Source: Asanoa sp. WMMD1127 (GTDB lineage Bacteria > Actinomycetota > Actinomycetes > Mycobacteriales > Micromonosporaceae). Taken from it: 64,000 nucleotides of DNA. The notes under the pieces are model-generated. The model saw only the letters and a list, made by a program, of their open reading frames with translations. It was not told the DNA's origin and searched no databases. A program made the translations under genes and the position numbers. The first letter of the stretch is position 1; every line of letters starts with the position of its first letter. Below, in pieces: positions 15,038 through 22,455 of the stretch. The stretch lies in contig NZ_JARUBP010000001.1 in assembly GCF_029626225.1 (NCBI RefSeq), positions 7,130,001 to 7,194,000 of the forward strand, given 5' to 3'.

Positions 15038-16500
15038 GGCTCGAGCTGGCCGGGCGCATCGGCGCCGCGGTCGATGCGTGCCGACACGCCGTCGAGGAGT
15101 TGCGGCAACTGGCGCGGCGGGACCGCGGTGCGGCCCTGCCCATGCTCGCGTTGGCACATCGCAACCTGTCCGAGTTCCTGTCCAGCGCGGGGCGAGCCGC
15201 TGAGGCCGTCGCCGCGGCCGAGGACGCCGTGCGGACGGCACGGGAGCTCTACGCCATCGACCGGTGGCAGCACGAGGAGATGCTCGTGAAGGCGCTGGCC
15301 ATCCACAGCAAGCGGTTGGTGAGCGCGGGCCGGCCCGCGGAGGCGCTGGTGCCGGCCCGCGAGGCATTGGCCCTGTCGGACGAACCGGCCGACGCGCTGC
15401 TCGCGCGGATCCTCGAGGCGTACGCGATAGCCCTGGCGGCGACCGGGCAGGAGGCCGAGGCGCTGGCGGTCAGCGGTCGCGGCCTGACCGTGCGGCGCCG
15501 GCTCGCCGCCGATCAGCCGGTTGGCTCGACGCCGCAGAACGAGTTGGCGCATGCGTTGGGCCTGCATGCCAACCGGCTGTACCGGGCCGGACGGTGGCGC
15601 GAATGCGTCGAGACGAGCGCCGAATCCGTTGCGCGCTTCCGCGAGTCGGCCCGGACGGACGACGAACTTCCCCGGGCGTTGCGCAACTACGCCGTCCACC
15701 TGGCCGGCGTGCGCCGCCCGGAGGAGGCCCTGGCGGCGGCCGAGGAATCCGTTGGGCTCGCGCGCGATCTCGTCGAGGTCGAGCCGGCGCATCGGAACCT
15801 CCTGGCAACCTCGTTGAGGGCGTACGCCGGACGGCTCTCCGAACTGGGTCGCGGCGCGGAGGCGACAGCCGCGGACAGCGAGTCGGTCGAGATCTACCGC
15901 GAACTCGCGGCCGGTGACCGCAGCGCTTATCTGGCGGAGCTGGCGGAGGCGATCGCTGGCCTCGGAGCGGTGACCGAGGACGACGAAACCAGCCTCGCGT
16001 TGACGGAGGAGGCGGTGATGCTGTTGCGCGAGCTGGCCGCCGGCGACCGTGCCGCACACGTGCGCGACCTGGCGCTCGGGCTGTCGAACCTGGCCCGCAG
16101 GTTGGCCGCGAACGGCCGCGTCGAGGAGGCGCTGGCCGCCGGCATGGAGGCCCTCGACCTCGAGCGGGAGGCCGCGACCAGCAACCGGCCTTCGATCGTC
16201 AGCCGGCACGCGCGCACCCTGGGCTGGGTGGCGGCCCGGCTGGACGAGGCGGGGCGGGTCGACGAGGCACGAGCCTACGGCGCGCAGGCCGTCGCGGTCG
16301 CGCGCGAAGCGCTTGCCGCCAACCGCGCGGCAAACCGTGGAATCCTGGCCGCCGCGCTCGAGGATCAGGCCGCCCGGCTGATGGGGCCGCGCCGGGGTGC
16401 CAAGCGGGCGACGGCCCGTCCACGAGACAGGAACAAGCCAGGCAGCCCGCAGGCGATGTGGCGCGAGGCGCAGCGGCTCTGGGCGGAGGACGACGACTAG
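14953..16500 (+). CDS. tetratricopeptide-repeat protein
   Basis: 515 residues from ATG 14953, the first start after which the protein composition becomes normal. The whole chain is helical and made of degenerate TPR units about 40-45 residues apart, recognisable by the phrase AGRxxEAxxxAxEAVxLxRxL (for example SAGRAAEAVAAAEDAVRTAR and NGRVEEALAAGMEALDLERE). There is no signal peptide, membrane span or enzymatic motif. A scaffold or protein-interaction role is expected. Similar TPR proteins in actinobacteria often accompany NB-ARC or CHAT proteins, but no such partner is adjacent. It is followed by a convergent gene. Confidence 0.8.
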   Translation: MAFAAWRRRSRSVPQEQERVKELVNEAVGLELAGRIGAAVDACRHAVEELRQLARRDRGAALPMLALAHRNLSEFLSSAGRAAEAVAAAEDAVRTARELYAIDRWQHEEMLVKALAIHSKRLVSAGRPAEALVPAREALALSDEPADALLARILEAYAIALAATGQEAEALAVSGRGLTVRRRLAADQPVGSTPQNELAHALGLHANRLYRAGRWRECVETSAESVARFRESARTDDELPRALRNYAVHLAGVRRPEEALAAAEESVGLARDLVEVEPAHRNLLATSLRAYAGRLSELGRGAEATAADSESVEIYRELAAGDRSAYLAELAEAIAGLGAVTEDDETSLALTEEAVMLLRELAAGDRAAHVRDLALGLSNLARRLAANGRVEEALAAGMEALDLEREAATSNRPSIVSRHARTLGWVAARLDEAGRVDEARAYGAQAVAVAREALAANRAANRGILAAALEDQAARLMGPRRGAKRATARPRDRNKPGSPQAMWREAQRLWAEDDD

Positions 16501-16517
16501 TTGACGCCAAACCCGGT

Positions 16518-17486
16518 TCAGGCCGGGTCGTCGTCCCAGGCGAGTGAGCTCATTCGCCAGCCCGACGGGGTGTTGACGAACTGGGTCGTCTTCCTTCCCT
16601 GGCCCTCGAACCACTCGCCGTTGAGGTAGCCGGACTTGCGGTATCGGCTGAACCGGTGCGCGATCGTGCCGGAGATCTCCGTCGTCTCCGACGTTTCCCA
16701 CTCCTGGAACTCCGTCAGCGTGCCGTCGGTGAGGATCTTCTCCCGAGGTGCGACGAACTGGGCGAGGTCGTGGACCACCGGTGTTCCGCCGACGTTCTTG
16801 ATGATCACTCCCTCCGGGATGAACACCGAACGGATCGCCTCGACGTCGGGTCGGGCGCCGCCGAGATTGGTGAAGGCGCCCATGAAACGGGCCATCAGGT
16901 CGTCCAGCTCCGCCTTCGCGCCGGGGGACGAGGCGGCGCGGCGGGCTCGCCATTCGTCGGCCAGCACCGACCAGATCTCGAGGTCCATCCGTCCGCCGGC
17001 GCCGTCCGGGTAGACCTGACGCAACGTGCCGTCGTGGCTCATGCCGAGCCGCCGCGCGACCGCGATGCTGCGCTCGTTGCCCGACCTCGTGCGCCACTCG
17101 ACGCGGGCGATGCCGCGTTCGTCGACGGCCCAGTCGATGATCCGTTCGGCGGCCCGGGTGATCAGGCCGCCGCCCTGTGCGCCGGGTTCCAGCCAGCAGC
17201 CCGCTTCGCAGAGGCCGAGCGCGGCGTCGAACGAGACGAACATGACACCACCGACGAGCTCGCCGGCGCGCCAGATGCCCCAGATCCCGCCGTCGTCGCG
17301 GGCGCGCCGGTCCGCGTACCCCTGCAGGACCGTGCGCGCCGATTCGAGGTCGCCGGCGACGAAGCGGGCCGAGACCCACGGCAGGATGTGCGCGCGGGCC
17401 CGGTCCAGGTGGGCGAGGAACTCCTCGGCGTGCCAGGGCTCGAGCGGGCGCAGCACGGCCGAGTCGGTGAGGGGCAGCGCGAACAT
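16518..17486 (-). CDS. GNAT acetyltransferase fused to SnoaL-like domain
   Basis: 322 residues from ATG 17486 (GGAGG 6 bases upstream). Residues 1-180 are a RimJ/RimL-type GNAT acetyltransferase (LRPLEPWHAEEFLAHL, GAQGGGLITRAAERIIDWA for acetyl-CoA binding, then SGNERSIAVARRLGM). After a short linker, residues about 195-322 resemble the SnoaL/NTF2-like fold (LMARFMGAFTNLGGARPDVE, IFREK-like APREKILTDGTLTEF). The catalytic base of the second domain cannot be assigned. The two domains are usually separate proteins. The gene faces a TetR gene across 47 bp containing one palindrome, so TetR probably controls it. Confidence 0.8.
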   Translation of the reverse strand: MFALPLTDSAVLRPLEPWHAEEFLAHLDRARAHILPWVSARFVAGDLESARTVLQGYADRRARDDGGIWGIWRAGELVGGVMFVSFDAALGLCEAGCWLEPGAQGGGLITRAAERIIDWAVDERGIARVEWRTRSGNERSIAVARRLGMSHDGTLRQVYPDGAGGRMDLEIWSVLADEWRARRAASSPGAKAELDDLMARFMGAFTNLGGARPDVEAIRSVFIPEGVIIKNVGGTPVVHDLAQFVAPREKILTDGTLTEFQEWETSETTEISGTIAHRFSRYRKSGYLNGEWFEGQGRKTTQFVNTPSGWRMSSLAWDDDPA

Positions 17487-17497
17487 CACGACCTCCG

Positions 17498-17521
17498 TAC
17501 ATAACAAACGTTTGGCATGTA
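17498..17521. promoter_or_regulatory. TetR-type operator
   Basis: A 24-bp palindrome centred on CAAACGTTTG (17505-17514), with outer arms TACAT and ATGTA. Twenty of 24 positions are symmetric; only the AA/GC pairs between core and arms break symmetry. It fills the gap between the GNAT-SnoaL gene (minus) and the TetR gene (plus). It is the expected autoregulatory site. Confidence 0.75.
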
Positions 17522-17533
17522 CGCTAGCAGACC

Positions 17534-18148
17534 ATGAGCCCCGCTCCCACCGACCATGACTCCCGGCGCCAGGACGTCTCCGAGGCGGTGTGGCAGGTGC
17601 TGGCCGAGCACGGCTTCGGCGGGCTGACCATGCGCGCGGTCGCGGCGGCGTTGGGCTCGTCGACCGGGCTGGTCACCCACTACTTCGCGGGCAAGCGCGA
17701 GCTGATCGCCCACGCCCTCGACATCCTGGAGACCCGCACCGCCGCCCGACCTCGGCAGGCCGCTCCGGCGCCCGGACTGGCCGCGCTGCGCACCCAGATG
17801 CTCAACATCCTGCCGCTGACACCGGAAGGGGCGGCGATGAACCGGATCTGGGTCGGCTCGTGGGACCTGGCGCTGTCGGACCCCGACCTGTTCGCCGCGC
17901 AGACCCTGCGCTACGAACGCATCCGCGCCGGCCTGCGCGCCGCCGTCGAGGAAGCGCAACGGCGCGGCGAGCTTCCCGACGGTGACGCGAGCCGGCTGGC
18001 GACGACCGTGCTGGCGTTCACCCACGGCCTGGTGGTGCAGGCGCTCTTCGATCCGCGACTGCTGCCGGCGAAGACACAGAAGCGCCTGGTCGACGACTTC
18101 CTCGCCGGGCTCACCGCCCGGTCGGACCGGTCTCGACCCGCGCGATGA
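17534..18148 (+). CDS. TetR-family transcriptional regulator
   Basis: 204 residues. The N-terminal helix-turn-helix is at about 15-60 (VLAEHGFGGLTMRAVAAALG, TGLVTHYFAGKRELIAHAL), the standard TetR pattern. The C-terminal ~140 residues form the ligand-binding and dimer domain (resembling BetI-type TetR proteins). The start ATG 17534 lies 13 bases after the operator palindrome. It probably represses itself and the divergent GNAT-SnoaL gene. The 3' end overlaps the convergent winged-helix gene by 38 bp. Confidence 0.9.
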   Translation: MSPAPTDHDSRRQDVSEAVWQVLAEHGFGGLTMRAVAAALGSSTGLVTHYFAGKRELIAHALDILETRTAARPRQAAPAPGLAALRTQMLNILPLTPEGAAMNRIWVGSWDLALSDPDLFAAQTLRYERIRAGLRAAVEEAQRRGELPDGDASRLATTVLAFTHGLVVQALFDPRLLPAKTQKRLVDDFLAGLTARSDRSRPAR

Positions 18149-18446
18149 GCTGCTTCAGCCGCTCGATCTCCTCGGCGAGGGCGGCGTCACCGGCGGCGGT
18201 GAGCGTGATCCAGGTGCGGCCGCGCTTGCCCTCGTAGCCCTTCTCGATCTCGACGAGACCGGCGCTCTCCAGCACGGCGAGATGCTGGGACAGGTTGCCT
18301 GCCGTCAGCTCCAGCTGTGTGCGCAGATAGCCGAACTCGACCCGGCGGGCCTCGTGCGCGATCGTGAGGATGCCCAGCCGGACCCGCTGGTGCACCACGT
18401 CGTCCAGGCCGGTGACCGGGTGGGCGGCCGCGCCCTCGGCGGTCAC
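18111..18446 (-). CDS. winged-helix regulator (ArsR/HTH_34-like)
   Basis: 111 residues from GTG 18446. The fold is a compact winged helix: LDDVVHQRVRLGILTIAHE, RTQLELTAGNLSQHLAVLE (recognition helix), GYEGKRGRTWITLTAAGDAAL (wing), ending in a coiled helix. This is the type of small regulator usually encoded with a membrane protein. Here its GTG overlaps the stop of the upstream membrane-protein gene (GTGA), so the two are translationally coupled. The pair probably works as sensor and transcription factor (inference). Confidence 0.88.
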   Translation of the reverse strand: MTAEGAAAHPVTGLDDVVHQRVRLGILTIAHEARRVEFGYLRTQLELTAGNLSQHLAVLESAGLVEIEKGYEGKRGRTWITLTAAGDAALAEEIERLKQLIARVETGPTGR

Positions 18447-19141
18447 CGTCGCCGCCTGCGGGCCAGCGCGAACCCGACCGCGCCCAGCAGCAGGTAGCCG
18501 CCGCTGACCACCATCGCGGGGATGAAGTCGGTCAGGTAGCCCCAGTGGGCGCCCCAGCCGAAGTCGATCGGCACGAGCACGACCGCCAGGTAGCCGAGCG
18601 CGAAGACCAGCAGCGCGAAATGGCGCTCGAGCCAGGCCAGCACCAGCAGCGCGACGCCGATCGTGCCCGTCGGCGCGATGAGCCGGTCCAGCACCATCAC
18701 CCACGACGGCAACGGTTCGCTCGGCGGCGCGTTGTTGCTCCAGTAGATCCCCGCGGTCAGCCACGCGGCGGCGGAGACGACGGCCAACCCGACACCGGTG
18801 AGCACGTACGGCAGGACGCGCGCGCCGAGGCCGCGGGCGCGGGTGGCCCGCACGGCGTAGAGGGCGATGCCCGTGTAGGCCAGCAGCAGCGCGGGCAGCC
18901 AGTAGAGCCCGCGGTCGAGGCCGCGCAGGTGGCACGGGTCGTTGCCCTCGGCGAACACACCCGCGCAGTCGGCGTGCAGCGAGAGGGCGTGGGCCGGGAT
19001 GGCCAGGAACGTCACGACGGCGAGGACCAGCAGCGCGACGCCGGTCACGCGCTGGTCGAGCCGCACGCGATGGGCGAGCGCGCGCACGTCGGCCAGCAGC
19101 CGCCGGGGATCGCCGGCAGCGGACACCGATTCAGTGGTCAT
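18443..19141 (-). CDS. multi-span membrane protein coupled to winged-helix regulator
   Basis: 232 residues from ATG 19141. About six hydrophobic segments are visible: TGVALLVLAVVTFLAIPA, LYWLPALLLAYTGIALYAV, VLPYVLTGVGLAVVSAAAWL, LIAPTGTIGVALLVLAWLE, FALLVFALGYLAVVLVP and AMVVSGGYLLLGAVGFALA. An extracytoplasmic loop carries two cysteines (HADCAGVFAEGNDPCHL). No enzyme family is recognised. The next gene, a small winged-helix regulator, overlaps its stop codon. Confidence 0.75.
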   Translation of the reverse strand: MTTESVSAAGDPRRLLADVRALAHRVRLDQRVTGVALLVLAVVTFLAIPAHALSLHADCAGVFAEGNDPCHLRGLDRGLYWLPALLLAYTGIALYAVRATRARGLGARVLPYVLTGVGLAVVSAAAWLTAGIYWSNNAPPSEPLPSWVMVLDRLIAPTGTIGVALLVLAWLERHFALLVFALGYLAVVLVPIDFGWGAHWGYLTDFIPAMVVSGGYLLLGAVGFALARRRRR

Positions 19142-19148
19142 GCCAACA

Positions 19149-19165
19149 GGTTTCCATAACAAACC
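19149..19165. promoter_or_regulatory. possible operator
   Basis: GGTTT and AAACC flank a 7-base spacer just upstream of the membrane-protein start. It could be an autoregulatory site for the winged-helix protein of this operon. The match is short. Confidence 0.3.
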
Positions 19166-19228
19166 AATTTTCGCCAGTACGAGTCTGCGCGCACGGAGCC
19201 GATGCGGCGGCGCCACCGTCCCATCCGT

Positions 19229-20065
19229 ATGCGTGTGACGGTCGCGTTGGTGTTGGTGGTGCTGCTGGGCGGGTGCGCTGGGGGCGACGGCACGGAAAAG
19301 GCCTCCGCACCGCCGAACGCGGACCGACTCGCCCAGGTCGAATGGCGGCTGACCGAGATCGTCGAGCCGTCCAGAAGCTGGCAGCCGCCGGCGGACGCCG
19401 AGGTCCGGCTGCGTTTCGACGGCGCCGGCGGCTGGAGCGGTGAGTCGTGTAACCACTACCAGGGCTCGGTCCTGGTCGACGGCGCCACGCTGTCGTTCAG
19501 CGGGGGCGCCGGAACGGACATGTTCTGCAGCGGCGTCTCCCGCACGCTGGAGCAGGCGTTCCTGGGGATGATGCGAGGCGATACCGGTTGGCTCGTCGAA
19601 GCGGGCGAGTTGCGGCTCGACCAGTCTGACGGCTGGGGGCTGCGGTTCAGGGTCGTCGACCAGCTCTATCCCGGCCGGGGCATCACGCCACTCCTGCAAG
19701 GTCACCATGGCACGGCCGAGTACCGGCTGGGCTGGTCCGCCTGCACCCCCGAGATCTGCCTGCAAGCGGACTGGCGGGTCGCACCGGGGAAGCCGTGGAG
19801 CACGGCGGGGCGGGCAGACTCGCGGCCGTCCCTGTCACGCATCCAGGCCGACCTCGGTGGCGTGGCGCTGGTCGCGGCGGTCGCGCCACGTGCCGCGGCC
19901 CGCGTCGTCTACCGACCGGCACCGACCGGCGTACCCGTCGATCTGACGCTGTTCGACATCCCGGGAGTCTCGATGGGACGCGTGTCGGCCGGATTGGTCG
20001 AGCGTCCCTCGGGCACGTCGTCCTGGACCGCCCTGGACAGGCAGGGACGACCACTCCCGTGGTGA
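19229..20065 (+). CDS. lipoprotein with META/HslJ-like domain
   Basis: 278 residues from ATG 19229; an in-frame ATG at 19202 is also possible. A lipoprotein signal peptide ends in LLGGC. The first part after the Cys resembles the META domain of HslJ (VEWRLTEIVEPSRSW, GESCNHYQGSVLVDGATLSF, MFCSGVSRTLEQAFLGMM, GELRL). The second half, about 130 residues, has no recognised domain. It is expected on the outer face of the membrane; the role of META-domain lipoproteins is unclear. Confidence 0.75.
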   Translation: MRVTVALVLVVLLGGCAGGDGTEKASAPPNADRLAQVEWRLTEIVEPSRSWQPPADAEVRLRFDGAGGWSGESCNHYQGSVLVDGATLSFSGGAGTDMFCSGVSRTLEQAFLGMMRGDTGWLVEAGELRLDQSDGWGLRFRVVDQLYPGRGITPLLQGHHGTAEYRLGWSACTPEICLQADWRVAPGKPWSTAGRADSRPSLSRIQADLGGVALVAAVAPRAAARVVYRPAPTGVPVDLTLFDIPGVSMGRVSAGLVERPSGTSSWTALDRQGRPLPW

Positions 20066-20131
20066 CCAGCTAGCCGGAGGACGTACGCCCGCGGGCCGAT
20101 CCACGCACGCTCGACTGCCATCCGTGGCCCG

Positions 20132-20740
20132 ATGCCCTCGCCGGGCGCCGGCCGGCACGGTTGCGGTGTGCTCAGGTCGCTCGCGAACGTTCCCAACGCC
20201 ATCACGCTCGTGCGTACCGTGGTCGCCGTCTGTCTGGCCGCCGCGGCTATCACCACCGCAAGCACCGCGTTGCTGGTCGCGGCGTACCTCAGCTACTGGG
20301 TGGGCGACACGCTCGACGGGCTCGCGGCCCGGGTGCTGAGGCAGGAGACCCGGGGCGGCGCGGTGTTCGACATCCTCGCCGACCGGGCCTGCACCTCCGT
20401 CTGCGCGGCCGGTCTGCTGACGGTCCGGCCCGACATGGCGGTGCCGATCACCGTGTTCCTCATCCAGTTCATGGTGGTGGACAACCTGCTGAGCCTGGCG
20501 TTCCTGCGCTGGCCGCTGCTGAGCCCCAACTACTTCGACCAGGTCAGCCCGCGCATCCACCGCTGGAACTGGTCACCGCCCGCCAAGGCCGTCAACACCG
20601 GCGCCCTCGTCGTGTTGGTCGCGGTGAGCCCGGGGCCGATCGTCCCGACGGTCCTGGCGCTGGCGGTGACCGGGGTCAAACTGGTTTCCCTCCTGGCCGT
20701 TTTGCGCCTGCCGGATCCCCGTGCGCCGGGCCCGGCATGA
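20132..20740 (+). CDS. CDP-alcohol phosphatidyltransferase family protein
   Basis: 202 residues from ATG 20132; GTG 20168 (VLRSLANVPNAITLVRT) is an equally good start and gives 190. The CDP-alcohol phosphotransferase motif D-G-x2-A-R-x7-8-G-x3-D-x3-D is present as DGLAARVLRQ ... GGAVFDILAD. Five to six membrane spans surround it. The enzyme transfers a phosphatidyl group from CDP-diacylglycerol to an alcohol; the acceptor cannot be told from sequence. The stop overlaps the next start (ATGA), so it is coupled to a VTT-like membrane protein. Confidence 0.85.
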   Translation: MPSPGAGRHGCGVLRSLANVPNAITLVRTVVAVCLAAAAITTASTALLVAAYLSYWVGDTLDGLAARVLRQETRGGAVFDILADRACTSVCAAGLLTVRPDMAVPITVFLIQFMVVDNLLSLAFLRWPLLSPNYFDQVSPRIHRWNWSPPAKAVNTGALVVLVAVSPGPIVPTVLALAVTGVKLVSLLAVLRLPDPRAPGPA

Positions 20741-21219
20741 TCGCCGTCTGCGGGACCGCCGTCCTGGTCGGCTTCGTCTCGGCCGTTCTACCGCTCACAC
20801 CGGTCGAGCCCTATGTGGTGGCCGCTGTCGCCGCGACTGATGAGTCGGCACTGATCGTGGGGATCGCCGCCGCGGCCGGCCAGACGGCCGGGAAACTGCT
20901 CCTGTTCCTGACCGCCCGCGGCGCGCTGCGGTCGACCTGCCTCCGCCGGCGGCTGCCGAAGCCGGCGGCGCGGCGACCACCGCGCAGGACCCGGCGCCGG
21001 GCCGCCGCGGCGCTCCGACGCCTGGACCAGCCGCGCCAGGCCGTACCCATCCTGTTCGCCAGCGCGGTCACCGGCCTGCCGCCGCTGTTGGCCACCAGCG
21101 TCTACGCCGCCCGCACCACGATGAGCGGCACCGCGTTCAGCGTCACCTGCCTGGCCGGCCGCGCGATCAGGCTCAGCGCGCTGGCCTCGGCGCCCCACCT
21201 GCTCGGCATCCTGCATTGA
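20737..21219 (+). CDS. VTT/DedA-like small membrane protein
   Basis: 160 residues from ATG 20737, overlapping the previous stop by 4 bases. The N-terminal half (LPLTPVEPYVVAAVAA, then AAGQTAGKLLLFLTARG) and the late GLPPLLATSVYAARTTM segment resemble a short VTT (DedA-type) domain. It is interrupted by a very basic loop of about 30 residues (KPAARRPPRRTRRRAA). Membrane phospholipid scrambling or transport is known for VTT relatives, which fits its coupling to a phospholipid-synthase-like gene. Confidence 0.65.
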   Translation: MIAVCGTAVLVGFVSAVLPLTPVEPYVVAAVAATDESALIVGIAAAAGQTAGKLLLFLTARGALRSTCLRRRLPKPAARRPPRRTRRRAAAALRRLDQPRQAVPILFASAVTGLPPLLATSVYAARTTMSGTAFSVTCLAGRAIRLSALASAPHLLGILH

Positions 21220-21229
21220 TGGGATCGAA

Positions 21230-21235
21230 TACGCT
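21230..21235 (+). promoter_or_regulatory. -10 box of leaderless promoter
   Basis: TACGCT, 6 bases, then GTG 21242. No ribosome-binding site. Confidence 0.45.
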
Positions 21236-21241
21236 TGATGC

Positions 21242-21859
21242 GTGGATGCGCAGACGGTGGTCACGACGATCACTATCGCCATATCTATCACCTCGCTCGC
21301 CGTCTCCGGGGCGCTCACCCTCCGGCAGGTGCGCACGGCGACCGACGGCTACGCCCTTCCCGTGGTGCTCAACGTCTTCAGCCAGTTCCGCTCGCAGGAG
21401 TTCTTCGAAGCCCAGCAGTACGTCCTCTACCAGCTCAGGAAGGACTTCCCGGAAGTCGCCGCCTACACCGCGCTGCCGTTGGAGGCGCGATCACAGGTCC
21501 GCGCGGTCGCCGGTCTCTACGACGACCTGGGCAAGTTGGTGGCCCACGGGATCGTCAAGGAAGAGCTCGTCATCGGCTCGAACGGCATCCACGCCAGACG
21601 CATCTGGGAAGCGGTCGAGCCCTTCGTGCTCGAGGAGCGCCGACAGCGCCGCAGCAACCTGTGGATCTATCTGGAGGATCTGGCCTACCGCTCCACCCGG
21701 ACACCGCCGGCGACCATCCACGCGAAACTGAAGCTCCACCGGTACGTGGCGCCGTCCGGCCCCGGGCAACCGGGTCCCGGCCCGAGCGGCCCCACCGTTC
21801 CTCCGCCACGATCACGAAAGCGGGCGATCGACCGCGGCGAGCACGAATCTCCGCCGTGA
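21242..21859 (+). CDS. membrane-anchored hypothetical protein (DUF4760-like)
   Basis: 205 residues from GTG 21242. One N-terminal membrane span (VVTTITIAISITSLAVSGAL) is followed by a cytoplasmic helical region with VFSQFRSQEFFEAQQYVLYQL and WEAVEPFVLEERRQRRSN. This is the pattern of DUF4760-type proteins that carry one anchor and an aromatic helical domain. The last 40 residues are Pro/Gly-rich and disordered. Function is unknown. The start fits a leaderless message. Confidence 0.65.
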   Translation: MDAQTVVTTITIAISITSLAVSGALTLRQVRTATDGYALPVVLNVFSQFRSQEFFEAQQYVLYQLRKDFPEVAAYTALPLEARSQVRAVAGLYDDLGKLVAHGIVKEELVIGSNGIHARRIWEAVEPFVLEERRQRRSNLWIYLEDLAYRSTRTPPATIHAKLKLHRYVAPSGPGQPGPGPSGPTVPPPRSRKRAIDRGEHESPP

Positions 21860-21924
21860 CGCGGCCGCCCTCAGGCATCAGGTGACCACGCTCGATGTCG
21901 CCGCGGCCGTGCGAACGGAGCGGC

Positions 21925-22380
21925 CTACTTGGTGTCGGTCGCGCAGGCGGCGCGCAGCTTGTTGCCGACGTGGGCGAGCGTCTCCCTGGCCTCCTCGACG
22001 GGGGTGTCGTCGGCCGGGTCGGCGATCTTCTGGATCGTCGCCGCGCCGTCGGCCAGCGTGTTCGCCGGCGCGTACGGGCGGCCCGACATCTCCACCAACG
22101 TGTCGGCCCACCGGGTCAGCCCGGTCCGGATGTCGCTCTCCGCCGCCTCGACCGCGGCCCGGTCGCCGGCGGCGGTGGCCTCCCGCAGGCTGGCCGCACC
22201 GGACTCGAACGCGGCCAGGCCGTCCTCGTTCACCACCCGGGCCTCCACGCAGTTTGCCCTTCCTACGTCCGCGACGTAGTCGGCGGGCGGGGCCGCCCGG
22301 CCGCCCGCGGCGCCGGAGTCGCACGCGGTGAGCGCCAACCCGGACAGCATCACGGCAGCGGCGAGCAGCAACCGGCGCAC
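21925..22380 (-). CDS. hypothetical lipoprotein
   Basis: 151 residues. GTG 22380 is chosen because GAGGAG lies 6 bases upstream and the product then begins with a normal lipoprotein signal (VRRLLLAAAVMLSGLALTAC). The mature part is an all-helical Ala/Glu-rich domain with one further Cys (NCVEARVVNEDG) and another near the end (RAACATD). No family is assigned. It lies 75 bp downstream of the sensor kinase on the same strand and may be co-transcribed. Confidence 0.75.
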   Translation of the reverse strand: MRRLLLAAAVMLSGLALTACDSGAAGGRAAPPADYVADVGRANCVEARVVNEDGLAAFESGAASLREATAAGDRAAVEAAESDIRTGLTRWADTLVEMSGRPYAPANTLADGAATIQKIADPADDTPVEEARETLAHVGNKLRAACATDTK

Positions 22381-22455
22381 GGCGGACTCCTCAGGTCTTC
22401 CCGACTCGGCAGCGTCGACCATATGCCGACCACCGGGTCGCCCGCTGCCCCGCGA

